From assembly GCA_947627575.1 (NCBI GenBank), contig CANQWN010000004.1, forward strand, positions 62,001-126,000: a stretch of 64,000 nt of DNA, in the 5' to 3' direction. Positions 1-7,530 of this stretch are shown in pieces; position 1 is the stretch's first letter, and each line of letters opens with the position of its first letter. The stretch comes from an uncultured Clostridia bacterium. GTDB lineage: Bacteria > Bacillota > Clostridia > Christensenellales > Borkfalkiaceae. The position numbers were made by a program, and so were the translations under genes. Under the pieces are notes generated by a model, which saw nothing but the letters and a program-made list of their open reading frames with translations, was not told the DNA's origin and ran no database searches.

Positions 1-1043
1 AACGCGCCCACGGGGCGGTCGTTTTCGTCGGATTTCGCAAAGTAATCCCCGTGTTTGTAAAAATAATTTCCCGCCGTGAATATGCCCGTGTCAAACGGCA
101 ATGCGTCGGGGCAGAAGCCGTCCGCAAAGTCCGCTTTAAAGCGTATAAAACCTATCCCGCGCTCCTTATCGTAAAAGGGGTCGTAAGCGACGCCGATAAG
201 CCCGTTCACAAGGTTAAATTTGCCCTCGCCGTCCACGTACTGTTCCCAATTGTTCATCGTGCAGATAAGTTTATCGCCGTCCTCCGGCAGGGGTCCGCGA
301 CCGTCCGCCGCGCGTATTTCGCCGTTTATTTCAACCCTCGTCCTGTTTATGCCGCATATTATCTGGTCCGCCCACCGCAGATATTTTATCCGCCTTTCGC
401 CCGTGAAAGCCCTCTTTGTTATCACGGCGGCGCTGTTGCCGTAGTTGCCGTAGGGCAAAGGTTCGCCCTTTCGCGCCATTTCCGAAAGTTTGATAATGGG
501 GTTATCCAGCTGTTGCCGCACTATGCTTTTCAGCGTATAATCGGGCTTTTTCAAAAACCCGTTCAGCCCTTCCACGGGCGGCAGTTGCGCGTTGTCGCCG
601 CATATCAAAATTTTCACGCCGAATTGCGCAAGGTCGCACAGCGTTTCGTCCGATACCATAGAGGCTTCGTCCAAAACGATAAGCCGTATGCCCTTGTCTA
701 TCTTGTCCCTGCGCCTGAAAATAAGTTTTTCCACTGTCACCGTTTTGCCGTTGATAACAATTTCGCGTTCTTCGGTTTCGGATTGATAGATAAGTTTGTG
801 CAGGGTACAGGCGGGTATGCCCGCGCGGATAAGCACGGTTGCGGCTTTACCCGTCGGGGTTACAAACGCCGCCTCTTCGTCGGGGACAAGCCCCAAAGTT
901 TTTGTAACCGTATGTTTAAGCAGTGTTGTTTTGCCCGTCCCGGCATATCCCGCAAGTACAAAATACTGCGAGGGGGAACGTTCAAACCATTGCTTTATAA
1001 GTTCGTCCGCCGCAAGCTGGTCGGCAGTGAAAGCGCTGTGCAT
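1..1043 (-). CDS. RecD/Dda-like ATP-dependent DNA helicase (SF1), 3' end outside window
   Basis: Read on the minus strand from ATG at 1043, an open frame of 347 codons runs off the window start, so the C-terminal part is missing. It shows superfamily 1 helicase motifs: Walker A GYAGTGKTT at residues 32-40, Walker B DEAS at 125-128, and motif III GDNAQLPP at 149-156. The short N-terminus directly before Walker A (FTADQLAADELIKQWFE) is like phage Dda and the small stand-alone RecD-like helicases of clostridia, not the long N-terminus of RecD2. It probably unwinds DNA 5'-3' in repair or recombination; that role is inferred from the family. The start has no Shine-Dalgarno, but a -10 box ends exactly six bases before the ATG, so a leaderless mRNA is likely. 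It is divergent from pgi. Confidence 0.85.
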   Translation of the reverse strand, partial: MHSAFTADQLAADELIKQWFERSPSQYFVLAGYAGTGKTTLLKHTVTKTLGLVPDEEAAFVTPTGKAATVLIRAGIPACTLHKLIYQSETEEREIVINGKTVTVEKLIFRRRDKIDKGIRLIVLDEASMVSDETLCDLAQFGVKILICGDNAQLPPVEGLNGFLKKPDYTLKSIVRQQLDNPIIKLSEMARKGEPLPYGNYGNSAAVITKRAFTGERRIKYLRWADQIICGINRTRVEINGEIRAADGRGPLPEDGDKLICTMNNWEQYVDGEGKFNLVNGLIGVAYDPFYDKERGIGFIRFKADFADGFCPDALPFDTGIFTAGNYFYKHGDYFAKSDENDRPVGA

Positions 1044-1049
1044 ATCCCG

Positions 1050-1079
1050 ATTATACTTCAAAAACAAACGTTTTGACAA
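1050..1079 (-). promoter_or_regulatory. Promoter of the RecD-like helicase gene, probably leaderless
   Basis: On the minus strand, TTGTCA (1074-1079), an 18-bp spacer and TATAAT (1050-1055). The -10 box is followed by six bases and then the ATG at 1043-1041, so transcription would begin at or next to the start codon. Confidence 0.65.
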
Positions 1080-1125
1080 GTAAATTTAAACCCAAATAAA
1101 ATTGAGATAATTTTTATGGCAAGTA

Positions 1126-1154
1126 TTGACAGTGATTGCCTTTTGGGATATAAT
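1126..1154 (+). promoter_or_regulatory. Consensus vegetative promoter of pgi
   Basis: TTGACA (1126-1131), a 17-bp spacer and TATAAT (1149-1154) match the primary sigma factor consensus perfectly. The start site would lie near 1161, giving a leader of about 43 nt that contains the GGAGGA ribosome binding site at 1193-1198. Confidence 0.85.
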
Positions 1155-1203
1155 GATAAGGTAGAAAATTTGCTTTAAGCAAAAATAAATCCGGAGGAGA
1201 ATA

Positions 1204-2640
1204 ATGGGATATAAAACCAAAGAGTGGCGCAATTCCATGCGCGTCACCGTAGACTACAACTATATGATGGCAAAGTCGCTGGGCGAAAAGGGTATATCCG
1301 ATTCGCAACTGCGCGCAGTTAAGGATGAAGCCGAAAAGGCTTTCGGTTACGTTGCCGCAAACCGCGGGCGCGACGATTTGTATATGGGCTGGACGGAACT
1401 GCCTTATAACCAGACGGAAATAGTGGACGACATTATCAAAACCGCCAAAGCCGTAAGGAAAAAGTTTAAGTACTTCGTCGTTTTGGGCATAGGCGGCAGC
1501 GCGTTAGGTCCCATAATGGCTTTCAACGCGTTAAAACATCTTCACTATAACGAACTTTCGCAAAAACTTCGCGGCGGCCCCAAATTTTATGTAGAGGACA
1601 ACGTAGACCCCGTAAGAATGGCTGCGTTGCTTGACGTTATCGAACCCGAAAAGACGTGCTTTAACGTAATTTCCAAATCCGGCGCCACTTCCGAAACGAT
1701 GACGCAGTATCTCATCATTTCCGATATACTTAAAAACAAGGGCGTGGACCTCACCGAAAACCTTATATTCACAACCGACGCTTCCCGCGGGAACCTTATA
1801 AAGATAGATAAATCGCTGGGCGGCAAAATCAAGAAATACGTCCTTCCCGACGGCGTAGGCGGAAGATTTTCCGAACTTTGCCCCGTGGGCTTGCTTCCCG
1901 CGGCGGTGTTGGGCATAGACATAAAGGGTCTGCTTGCGGGCGCGGCGTATATGGACGGGCTTTGCTCTAAACCCTCTATTTCCAAAAACCCTGCTTTGGC
2001 TTTGGCGGCGTTGCACTACATAGCTATGCAGCAGGGCAAAAACATACACGTTATGATGCCCTATTCCGATAACCTCAAACTTGTTGCGGATTGGTATTGC
2101 CAGCTTTGGGCGGAATCTTTGGGCAAGGCGCAGGATTATTCCGGCAACACCGTAAACGCGGGCACAACCCCCGTAAAAAGTTTGGGCGTAACAGACCAAC
2201 ATTCGCAGGTTCAGCTGTATATCGAAGGACCTTATGACAAGGTTATAACCTTTATCTCTGTCGATCACTATGCCGTAAAGATGCCCATACCTCACGGTTG
2301 CGAGGATATCCCCGACGTAGGTTTCCTCGGCGGACATACCATGCAGGAACTTATTCAGGCGGAAAACAAGGCGACGGCGTACGCGCTTATGCGCGCCGGC
2401 AGAATGAATTACACCATATATATGCCGGAAATAAACGCGTTTACCCTCGGTCAGCTTATGTATCTGCTTGAAATGCAGACGGCTTATGCGGGCGCGCTTC
2501 TCAACATAAATACATTCAACCAGCCCGGCGTTGAAAACGGCAAAAAAGCCACTTTCGCACTGCTCGGCAAAAAGGGATATGAGGAGAAGAAAGCGGAAAT
2601 AGATTCCGCCCCCGAAATAGACGGAAAGTACATAGTTTGA
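1204..2640 (+). CDS. pgi: Glucose-6-phosphate isomerase
   Basis: This 478-residue protein interconverts glucose 6-phosphate and fructose 6-phosphate in glycolysis and gluconeogenesis in the cytoplasm. The sugar isomerase (SIS) fold signatures are visible: GIGGSALGP near residue 97, GVGGRFSE near 218 (family signature 1), and the C-terminal FNQPGVENGK stretch (signature 2), which carries the conserved Glu and Lys of the active site. Length is a little above the usual ~450 for firmicute enzymes. The ATG at 1204 is chosen because GGAGGA sits 5 nt upstream; an internal ATG at residue 12 (MRVTVDYNY) is an alternative nearer the family N-terminus. It is transcribed from a perfect promoter and is followed 3 nt later by a hydrolase gene, so the two are probably co-transcribed. 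Confidence 0.96.
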   Translation: MGYKTKEWRNSMRVTVDYNYMMAKSLGEKGISDSQLRAVKDEAEKAFGYVAANRGRDDLYMGWTELPYNQTEIVDDIIKTAKAVRKKFKYFVVLGIGGSALGPIMAFNALKHLHYNELSQKLRGGPKFYVEDNVDPVRMAALLDVIEPEKTCFNVISKSGATSETMTQYLIISDILKNKGVDLTENLIFTTDASRGNLIKIDKSLGGKIKKYVLPDGVGGRFSELCPVGLLPAAVLGIDIKGLLAGAAYMDGLCSKPSISKNPALALAALHYIAMQQGKNIHVMMPYSDNLKLVADWYCQLWAESLGKAQDYSGNTVNAGTTPVKSLGVTDQHSQVQLYIEGPYDKVITFISVDHYAVKMPIPHGCEDIPDVGFLGGHTMQELIQAENKATAYALMRAGRMNYTIYMPEINAFTLGQLMYLLEMQTAYAGALLNINTFNQPGVENGKKATFALLGKKGYEEKKAEIDSAPEIDGKYIV

Positions 2641-2643
2641 TTT

Positions 2644-3624
2644 ATGCCTGTATATTCGATAGTTTTGATAGTAAGCGCGGCGGTTATTGCCGCGCTTACG
2701 GTAATTTTTACGGTTTTTTCATATATAATTTACCGCGCCGCGTTTTTCAGGCGCATAGATAAAAATCCGTCCGTGCGCTTTTTCACGGAGGATGATTTTT
2801 CCCTGTCCGCCGTCCCCGTCAAAATCGGGGTCAAGCCCGCGCTGTGCGGCAAGGTTTACGGCGACGGAAAAAGCACCGTTGTTTTCTGCCATGGTATGGG
2901 CGCGGGGCACGGCGCGTACACTACCGAAATAGCCGCCCTCTGCCGCGACGGGTACAGGGTTGTGGCTTTCGACGTTGCGGGGTGCGGTATGTCGGAGGGC
3001 GATATGCGCGGCGGCTTTGCCGCAGGCGTAAAGTGCGCGGTTGAAGCGTACAAATTTGCAAGTTCAAACTACGGCGGCAAAATTTATTTCGCTGGGCACA
3101 GCCTCGGCGCGTATTCCGCATTGTGCGCAACAAAATTCTGCAAGGCGGCGGGCGTTGTGGCAATCTCCGCGCCGGACAGCGCCGTTGCGGCTGTATGCGG
3201 CACGGCGGCAAATTATATTTCCCGTCCTTTGGCTGTGCTTATGTATCCGTTCATTGCGCTGTGGTGCAAAGTTTATGGCGGCAAGTACGGCTGTCTGCGC
3301 GCTTCCGCCTGCGTGGAAAAAAGCGGGGTGCCCGCCCTTTTGATTCACGGCGATTGCGACGGCGTTGTGCCGCCGGAAAAATCGGCGTACGGCAAAGCCC
3401 GCGGCGGCAACGTAACAAAGTACAACGCGCGGGGCAAGGGGCACAATCCCTATAACACGCCCGCGGCGGAAAAGGCGCTTGCGCGGCTTTCCCAATGCAT
3501 AGCCCTTTCCGCAAAGGACGAAAAAGCGGCGGAAGAATTGAAAAATTTCGACTATGTTTCCGCCACCGAAGAGGACGTTGCGGTTATGAACGCAATAACT
3601 CAATTTTTGTCGCAAATCGGTTGA
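2644..3624 (+). CDS. Membrane-anchored alpha/beta hydrolase
   Basis: A 326-residue protein with an N-terminal hydrophobic segment (residues 5-30) and then an alpha/beta hydrolase domain. Visible elements are the oxyanion-hole HGMGAGHG near 83, the nucleophile elbow GHSLGA with Ser153, a candidate acidic residue in HGDCDGVVP near 236-240, and a late His in GKGHNPYN near 266. Together they make a complete Ser-Asp-His triad of the serine aminopeptidase/lysophospholipase-like type. Its substrate cannot be told from sequence; a lipid or peptide ester at the membrane is a guess. It starts 3 nt after the pgi stop with a weak ribosome site, suggesting translational coupling. The next promoter overlaps its stop codon. 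Confidence 0.8.
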   Translation: MPVYSIVLIVSAAVIAALTVIFTVFSYIIYRAAFFRRIDKNPSVRFFTEDDFSLSAVPVKIGVKPALCGKVYGDGKSTVVFCHGMGAGHGAYTTEIAALCRDGYRVVAFDVAGCGMSEGDMRGGFAAGVKCAVEAYKFASSNYGGKIYFAGHSLGAYSALCATKFCKAAGVVAISAPDSAVAAVCGTAANYISRPLAVLMYPFIALWCKVYGGKYGCLRASACVEKSGVPALLIHGDCDGVVPPEKSAYGKARGGNVTKYNARGKGHNPYNTPAAEKALARLSQCIALSAKDEKAAEELKNFDYVSATEEDVAVMNAITQFLSQIG

Positions 3625-3649
3625 CAAAAAATCCCGTTTCGGCTATACT
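3621..3649 (+). promoter_or_regulatory. Strong promoter of a candidate non-coding RNA
   Basis: TTGACA (3621-3626), a 17-bp spacer and TATACT (3644-3649). It begins inside the stop codon of the hydrolase gene. Predicted start near 3656, with no credible reading frame before a terminator at 3875-3906. Confidence 0.8.
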
Positions 3650-3655
3650 CATAAC

Positions 3656-3906
3656 AAAGTATGGCGTTTTAAGAGTCCATGCAAATATTCGGCGGCTTAA
3701 GCCGCATTATTGATTGAGTTAAAAGCTCAAATTTTATAAGTTGATTACTTTATCATCAAAGCCGAAAGGCGTCGCTTGTGAAACGGTCAATAAGAGTAGT
3801 AAAAGTATTTGCTATATAGACTCTGCAAAATCTAACGCATAATCAATGACGGTGGGTAAATTGCCCGTTTATTCAAGACGACAAATAAAAAGGTCGTCTT
3901 TTTTTA
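3656..3906 (+). ncRNA. Candidate structured non-coding RNA, about 250 nt, family not recognised
   Basis: The gap between the hydrolase and speA (3625-3932) has a near-consensus promoter, no coding potential and a clean intrinsic terminator. The transcript can close on itself by two long-range helices: AGAGTC (3672-3677) with GACTCT (3819-3824), and GCAAATA (3681-3687) with TATTTGC (3806-3812). Inside lie four small hairpins: GCGGC/GCCGC with a TTAA loop (3692-3705), TTGAG/CTCAA (3714-3730), TTGAT/ATCAA (3741-3759) and a GCC-GAAA-GGC tetraloop (3761-3770). A segment between hairpins, ATTGATT (3709-3715), can pair with AATCAAT (3841-3847) outside the closing stem, a pseudoknot. The architecture does not look like 6S, tmRNA, RNase P or SRP RNA. 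The raiA RNA family is the first comparison I would make, but I cannot confirm it. It could instead be a leader of speA, although the terminator argues for a separate RNA. Confidence 0.65.
3875..3906 (+). terminator. Intrinsic terminator of the candidate ncRNA
   Basis: AAGACGAC (3875-3882) pairs with GTCGTCTT (3893-3900) and is followed by a run of T to 3905. It lies 27 bases before the speA start. Confidence 0.85.
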
Positions 3907-3932
3907 TTAAAAATTTTTATCAACGGTAAGCT

Positions 3933-5375
3933 ATGGACGAACAAAGGCGCGCCCCGCTGTACGAGGCGCTTGAAAGTTTCAGAAAAAAACGCGTAGTTCC
4001 CTTCGACGTGCCGGGGCACAAGCGCGGCAGGGGCAATCCCGAACTTGTCGAACTGTTGGGCGAAAAGTGCGTAGGACTTGACGTAAATTCGATGAAGCCG
4101 CTGGACGACCTCTGTCATCCCTCGTCGGTTATACGCGACGCGGAAGATCTTGCGGCGGAAGCGTTCGGCGCGGCGCACTCGTTCTTTATGGTGGGCGGCA
4201 CCACTTCCGCGGTGCAAAGTATGATACTTTCCGTCTGCAAATCGGGCGACAAGATAATTATGCCCCGCAACGTTCACAAAAGCGTGATAAACGCGCTTAT
4301 ACTCTGCGGCGCTATCCCCGTCTACGTCAACCCCGAAGTGGATACCCGCCTGGGCATATCCCTCGGAATGGAACCCGAAAAGGTTAAAAAGGCGATGGAG
4401 GACAATCCCGACGCCACTGCAATCCTCGTCAACAACCCCACGTATTACGGCGTCTGTTCGGATCTGCGGTCAATAGTAAAACTTGCGCACGGCAAGGGTA
4501 TGAAGGTGCTTGTGGACGAGGCGCACGGCACGCATTTTTACTTCAACGATTGTCTCCCCGTTTCGGCTATGGCGGCGGGCGCGGATATGGCGGCGGTATC
4601 TATGCACAAGTCCGGCGGAAGTTTAACGCAAAGTTCGCTTCTGCTGCTTGCAAAAAGCGTCAATGCGGACTACGTGCGCCAGATAATAAACCTCACCCAA
4701 ACCACAAGCGCTTCCTATCTTCTGATGGCAAGCCTCGATATAAGCCGCCGCAACCTTGCGCTTAACGGCAGGCAGGCATTCGAGCGGGTTATGCGTATGG
4801 CGGAATACGCCCGCAAGGAAATAAACGAGATAGGCGATTACTACGCATACGGCAAAGAGCTTATAAACGGCACTTCCGTCTACGATTTCGATATCACCAA
4901 ACTTGCCGTCTACACGCGCGACATAGGGCTTGCCGGCATAGAGGTGTACGACATCCTGCGCGACGAATACGATATCCAGATAGAATTCGGCGATATCTGC
5001 AACGTGCTTGCATACGTTTCGATAGGCGACAGGTTGCAGGATATCGAACGGCTTGTTGGCGCACTGGACGACATTCACCGCCTGTTCAAAAAGGACAAGA
5101 CGGGTATGCTTTCGGCGGAATACATTTCCCCGCGCGTCTCCGTCCCGCCCCGCAAGGCGTTCTACGCCGATAAAATTTCTTTGCCGATTGAACAGACCGC
5201 GGGCAAAATATGCGCGGAATTTGTAATGTGCTATCCGCCCGGAATACCCATTCTCGCCCCCGGCGAGCTTATAACTTCCGAAATTATAGAGTATATCCTC
5301 TATGCAAAGGAAAAGGGCTGTTCCATGCAGGGCACGGAAGATTTTAAAGTGGAAAGGTTAAACGTTTTAAAATAA
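3933..5375 (+). CDS. speA: Arginine decarboxylase, PLP fold type I (Orn/Lys/Arg decarboxylase family)
   Basis: A 480-residue short-form member of the Orn/Lys/Arg decarboxylase family, the size of Bacillus subtilis SpeA, lacking the N-terminal receiver-like wing domain of the 700+ residue enterobacterial enzymes. The PLP site is visible: DEAHGTHF near residue 197 and the Schiff-base lysine in SMHKSGG near 227, with the small C-terminal domain (CYPPGIPILAPGE) near 435. Family members decarboxylate arginine, lysine or ornithine; arginine is inferred because agmatine deiminase and N-carbamoylputrescine amidase follow in the same operon. It starts the polyamine operon. The ribosome site (GGTAAG) is weak. 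No promoter of its own is obvious downstream of the terminator at 3875-3906, so some readthrough from the ncRNA promoter may feed it. Confidence 0.92.
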   Translation: MDEQRRAPLYEALESFRKKRVVPFDVPGHKRGRGNPELVELLGEKCVGLDVNSMKPLDDLCHPSSVIRDAEDLAAEAFGAAHSFFMVGGTTSAVQSMILSVCKSGDKIIMPRNVHKSVINALILCGAIPVYVNPEVDTRLGISLGMEPEKVKKAMEDNPDATAILVNNPTYYGVCSDLRSIVKLAHGKGMKVLVDEAHGTHFYFNDCLPVSAMAAGADMAAVSMHKSGGSLTQSSLLLLAKSVNADYVRQIINLTQTTSASYLLMASLDISRRNLALNGRQAFERVMRMAEYARKEINEIGDYYAYGKELINGTSVYDFDITKLAVYTRDIGLAGIEVYDILRDEYDIQIEFGDICNVLAYVSIGDRLQDIERLVGALDDIHRLFKKDKTGMLSAEYISPRVSVPPRKAFYADKISLPIEQTAGKICAEFVMCYPPGIPILAPGELITSEIIEYILYAKEKGCSMQGTEDFKVERLNVLK

Positions 5376-5414
5376 CGCGCGTTTCGCCGCAATATGCGGC
5401 AAAAAGGTGATTTT

Positions 5415-6275
5415 ATGGAAATGTGGTTTTCGGACGTAAGCACGCCCAACATAAAACTTAATATCCGCGTTAAAAAGCAACTGTTTTCCGGCGTAAGCGA
5501 CATACAGCGCGTAGACGTGTTCGACAGTGAGGAGCTGGGCAGGTTCATCACTCTCGACGGGAAGATAGTGTTTTCCGAAGCGGACGAATTTATTTACGAC
5601 GAAATGGTTTCGCACGTGCCGATGGCGGTGCACCCGCACGCAAAAAAAGTGCTTGTAATAGGCGGCGGCGACGGCGGCGTTGCCAAAGAGCTTTGCAACT
5701 ATCCCGAAATAGAGCATATAGACGTCGTGGAAGAGGACGAAATGTTTGTGGAAGTTTCAAGGAAGTTTTTCCCCGAAACGGCGGCGGGGCTTGAAGATAA
5801 AAGGGTGCACCTGTACATTCAGGACGGACTTAAATTTTTGCGCGGCAAGACGGACGAATACGATCTGATAATAAACGATTCCACCGACCCGTTCGGTCCG
5901 ACGGAGGGGCTGTTCACAAAGGAATTTTACGGCAGCTGTTACAGGGCGTTGAACGATTCGGGCATTATGGTATATCAGCACGGCAGTCCGTTTTACGCCG
6001 AAGACGAGGCGGAATGCAGAAAGATGCACCAAAAAGTTTTCCGCTGTTTCCCCGTATCCCGCGTATATCAGGCGCATATACCCACATGTTCCTCGGGCTA
6101 TTGGCTGTTCGGCTTCGCAAGCAAAAAATATCACCCGCTTAACGATTTCGACCCCGAAAAATGGAACAAGCGCGGGATAAAAACACAGTATTATACTACA
6201 AACCTGCATTTGGGCGCGTTTATGTTGCCGCGGTATGTGGTGGATATTCTTAAAGAGGCGGAGGAAGAAAAATGA
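5415..6275 (+). CDS. speE: SpeE-like polyamine aminopropyltransferase
   Basis: A 286-residue protein of the spermidine synthase family, which moves an aminopropyl group from decarboxylated S-adenosylmethionine to putrescine. Present are the Rossmann motif GGGDGG (83-88), the acidic pair VEED for ribose binding, QDG for adenine binding, and the catalytic NDSTDP loop with both Asp. One oddity is the YDE at 61-63, where SpeE proteins normally have YHE (YQE in animals) next to the transferred group. No speD is in the window although the rest of the pathway is. The start is ATG at 5415, set by AAAGGTGA just upstream; an upstream ATG at 5394 has no ribosome site. It sits 39 nt after speA and overlaps the next gene by 4 nt. 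Confidence 0.9.
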   Translation: MEMWFSDVSTPNIKLNIRVKKQLFSGVSDIQRVDVFDSEELGRFITLDGKIVFSEADEFIYDEMVSHVPMAVHPHAKKVLVIGGGDGGVAKELCNYPEIEHIDVVEEDEMFVEVSRKFFPETAAGLEDKRVHLYIQDGLKFLRGKTDEYDLIINDSTDPFGPTEGLFTKEFYGSCYRALNDSGIMVYQHGSPFYAEDEAECRKMHQKVFRCFPVSRVYQAHIPTCSSGYWLFGFASKKYHPLNDFDPEKWNKRGIKTQYYTTNLHLGAFMLPRYVVDILKEAEEEK

Positions 6276-7528
6276 AAATTCTCGTGATAGGTTGCGGCGG
6301 CGTAGCGCGCGTTGCAATTAAAAAATGCGGGCAGGCGGACGACGTATTCACCGAAATACTGATAGCCAGCCGTACGGAAAGCAAGTGCAAAGCCCTTGCG
6401 GAAGAGATGAAAAACACCACGCGCGCCCGCGTTACAACCGCTGCCGTGGACGCGGACAGCGTTCCCCAACTTATACGGCTTATAAAGGGCTTTTCGCCCG
6501 ACGTGGTGCTTAACGTCGCGCTCCCTTATCAGGATCTTACGATAATGCAGGCTTGCCTCGAATGCGGCGTGCATTACGTGGATACCGCCAATTACGAGTG
6601 TGAAAACACGGACGACCCCGTATGGCGCGCCGCATACGAAAAGAGGGTAAAGGAAAAGGGCTTTACGGCGTATTTCGATTATTCCTATCAGTGGGATTAT
6701 GCCGAAAAATACCGCAAAGCGGGCATTTGCGCGCTGTTGGGCACCGGGTTCGATCCGGGCGTAACGCAGGTATTCTGCGCATATGCGCAAAAGCACTTTT
6801 TCGACGAAATACATACGATAGATATTCTCGATTGCAACGGCGGGGACCACGGCTATGCGTTTGCCACCAACTTCAATCCCGAAATAAACCTGCGCGAAGT
6901 TTCCGCCAACGGTTCCTATTGGGAAAACGGCAAGTGGATAGAGACAAAGCCGCTTGAAATAAAGCGCGAATATGAATTTGACGGCGTGGGCAAAAAGGAT
7001 ATGTATCTTTTGCACCACGAGGAAATAGAAAGTCTTGCCAAAAATATCAAAGGCGTAAAGCGCATACGCTTTTTTATGACGTTCGGGCAGAGCTATATAG
7101 ACCATATGAACTGCCTTAAAGACGTGGGTATGCTTTCCACCGTTCCCGTGGAATACGAGGGCAGGCAGATAGTTCCCATACAGTTTTTAAAGGCGCTTTT
7201 GCCCGACCCTGCAACTTTGGGCGCGCGCTCAAAGGGCAAAACGAATATAGGTTGCATATTTACGGGCTTGAAGGACGGGAAATTTCGCAAACTTTATATC
7301 TACAACGTCTGCGACCATCAGGAATGTTACAGGGAAGTGGGCTCGCAGGCAATTTCCTACACCACGGGCGTGCCCGCAATGATAGGCGCAATGATGGTTG
7401 CTACGGGCAAATGGCGCAAGCCGGGCGTGTTCAATTGCGAAGATTTCGATCCCGACCCCTATATGGAAGCCCTCAATAAATACGGGTTGCCGTGGCAGAT
7501 AGAGGAAAATCCCGTTCTTGTGGACTGA
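6272..7528 (+). CDS. Carboxy(nor)spermidine dehydrogenase, saccharopine dehydrogenase family
   Basis: A 418-residue protein with an N-terminal Rossmann fold (VIGCGGVARVAIKKCG, residues 4-19) and the saccharopine dehydrogenase-like substrate domain. Close family members condense putrescine with aspartate beta-semialdehyde, using NADPH, to form carboxyspermidine (or carboxynorspermidine from 1,3-diaminopropane). Substrate choice is inferred from the neighbouring putrescine-forming genes. Landmarks include the DTANYE motif near 110 and the GTGFDPG motif near 155. Its ATG overlaps the speE stop (ATGA) with GGAGGAAG upstream, and its stop is 2 nt before the decarboxylase gene, so the three are translationally coupled. 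Together with the next gene it forms the decarboxylated-SAM-independent spermidine route known from Campylobacter and many gut bacteria. Confidence 0.92.
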   Translation: MKILVIGCGGVARVAIKKCGQADDVFTEILIASRTESKCKALAEEMKNTTRARVTTAAVDADSVPQLIRLIKGFSPDVVLNVALPYQDLTIMQACLECGVHYVDTANYECENTDDPVWRAAYEKRVKEKGFTAYFDYSYQWDYAEKYRKAGICALLGTGFDPGVTQVFCAYAQKHFFDEIHTIDILDCNGGDHGYAFATNFNPEINLREVSANGSYWENGKWIETKPLEIKREYEFDGVGKKDMYLLHHEEIESLAKNIKGVKRIRFFMTFGQSYIDHMNCLKDVGMLSTVPVEYEGRQIVPIQFLKALLPDPATLGARSKGKTNIGCIFTGLKDGKFRKLYIYNVCDHQECYREVGSQAISYTTGVPAMIGAMMVATGKWRKPGVFNCEDFDPDPYMEALNKYGLPWQIEENPVLVD

Positions 7529-7530
7529 TT

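Noticed and set aside
51..1076. A 341-codon open frame on the + strand at the window start.
   Set aside because: The minus strand of the same stretch encodes a protein with clear helicase motifs (Walker A, DEAS, GDNAQLPP). The + frame has no recognisable domain and is a shadow of biased codon use.
3656..3932. Possible riboswitch or T-box leader of speA.
   Set aside because: No known aptamer or T-box signature is recognisable, and the terminator lies before a spacer that has its own ribosome site; a separate RNA explains it better, though a leader role is not excluded.
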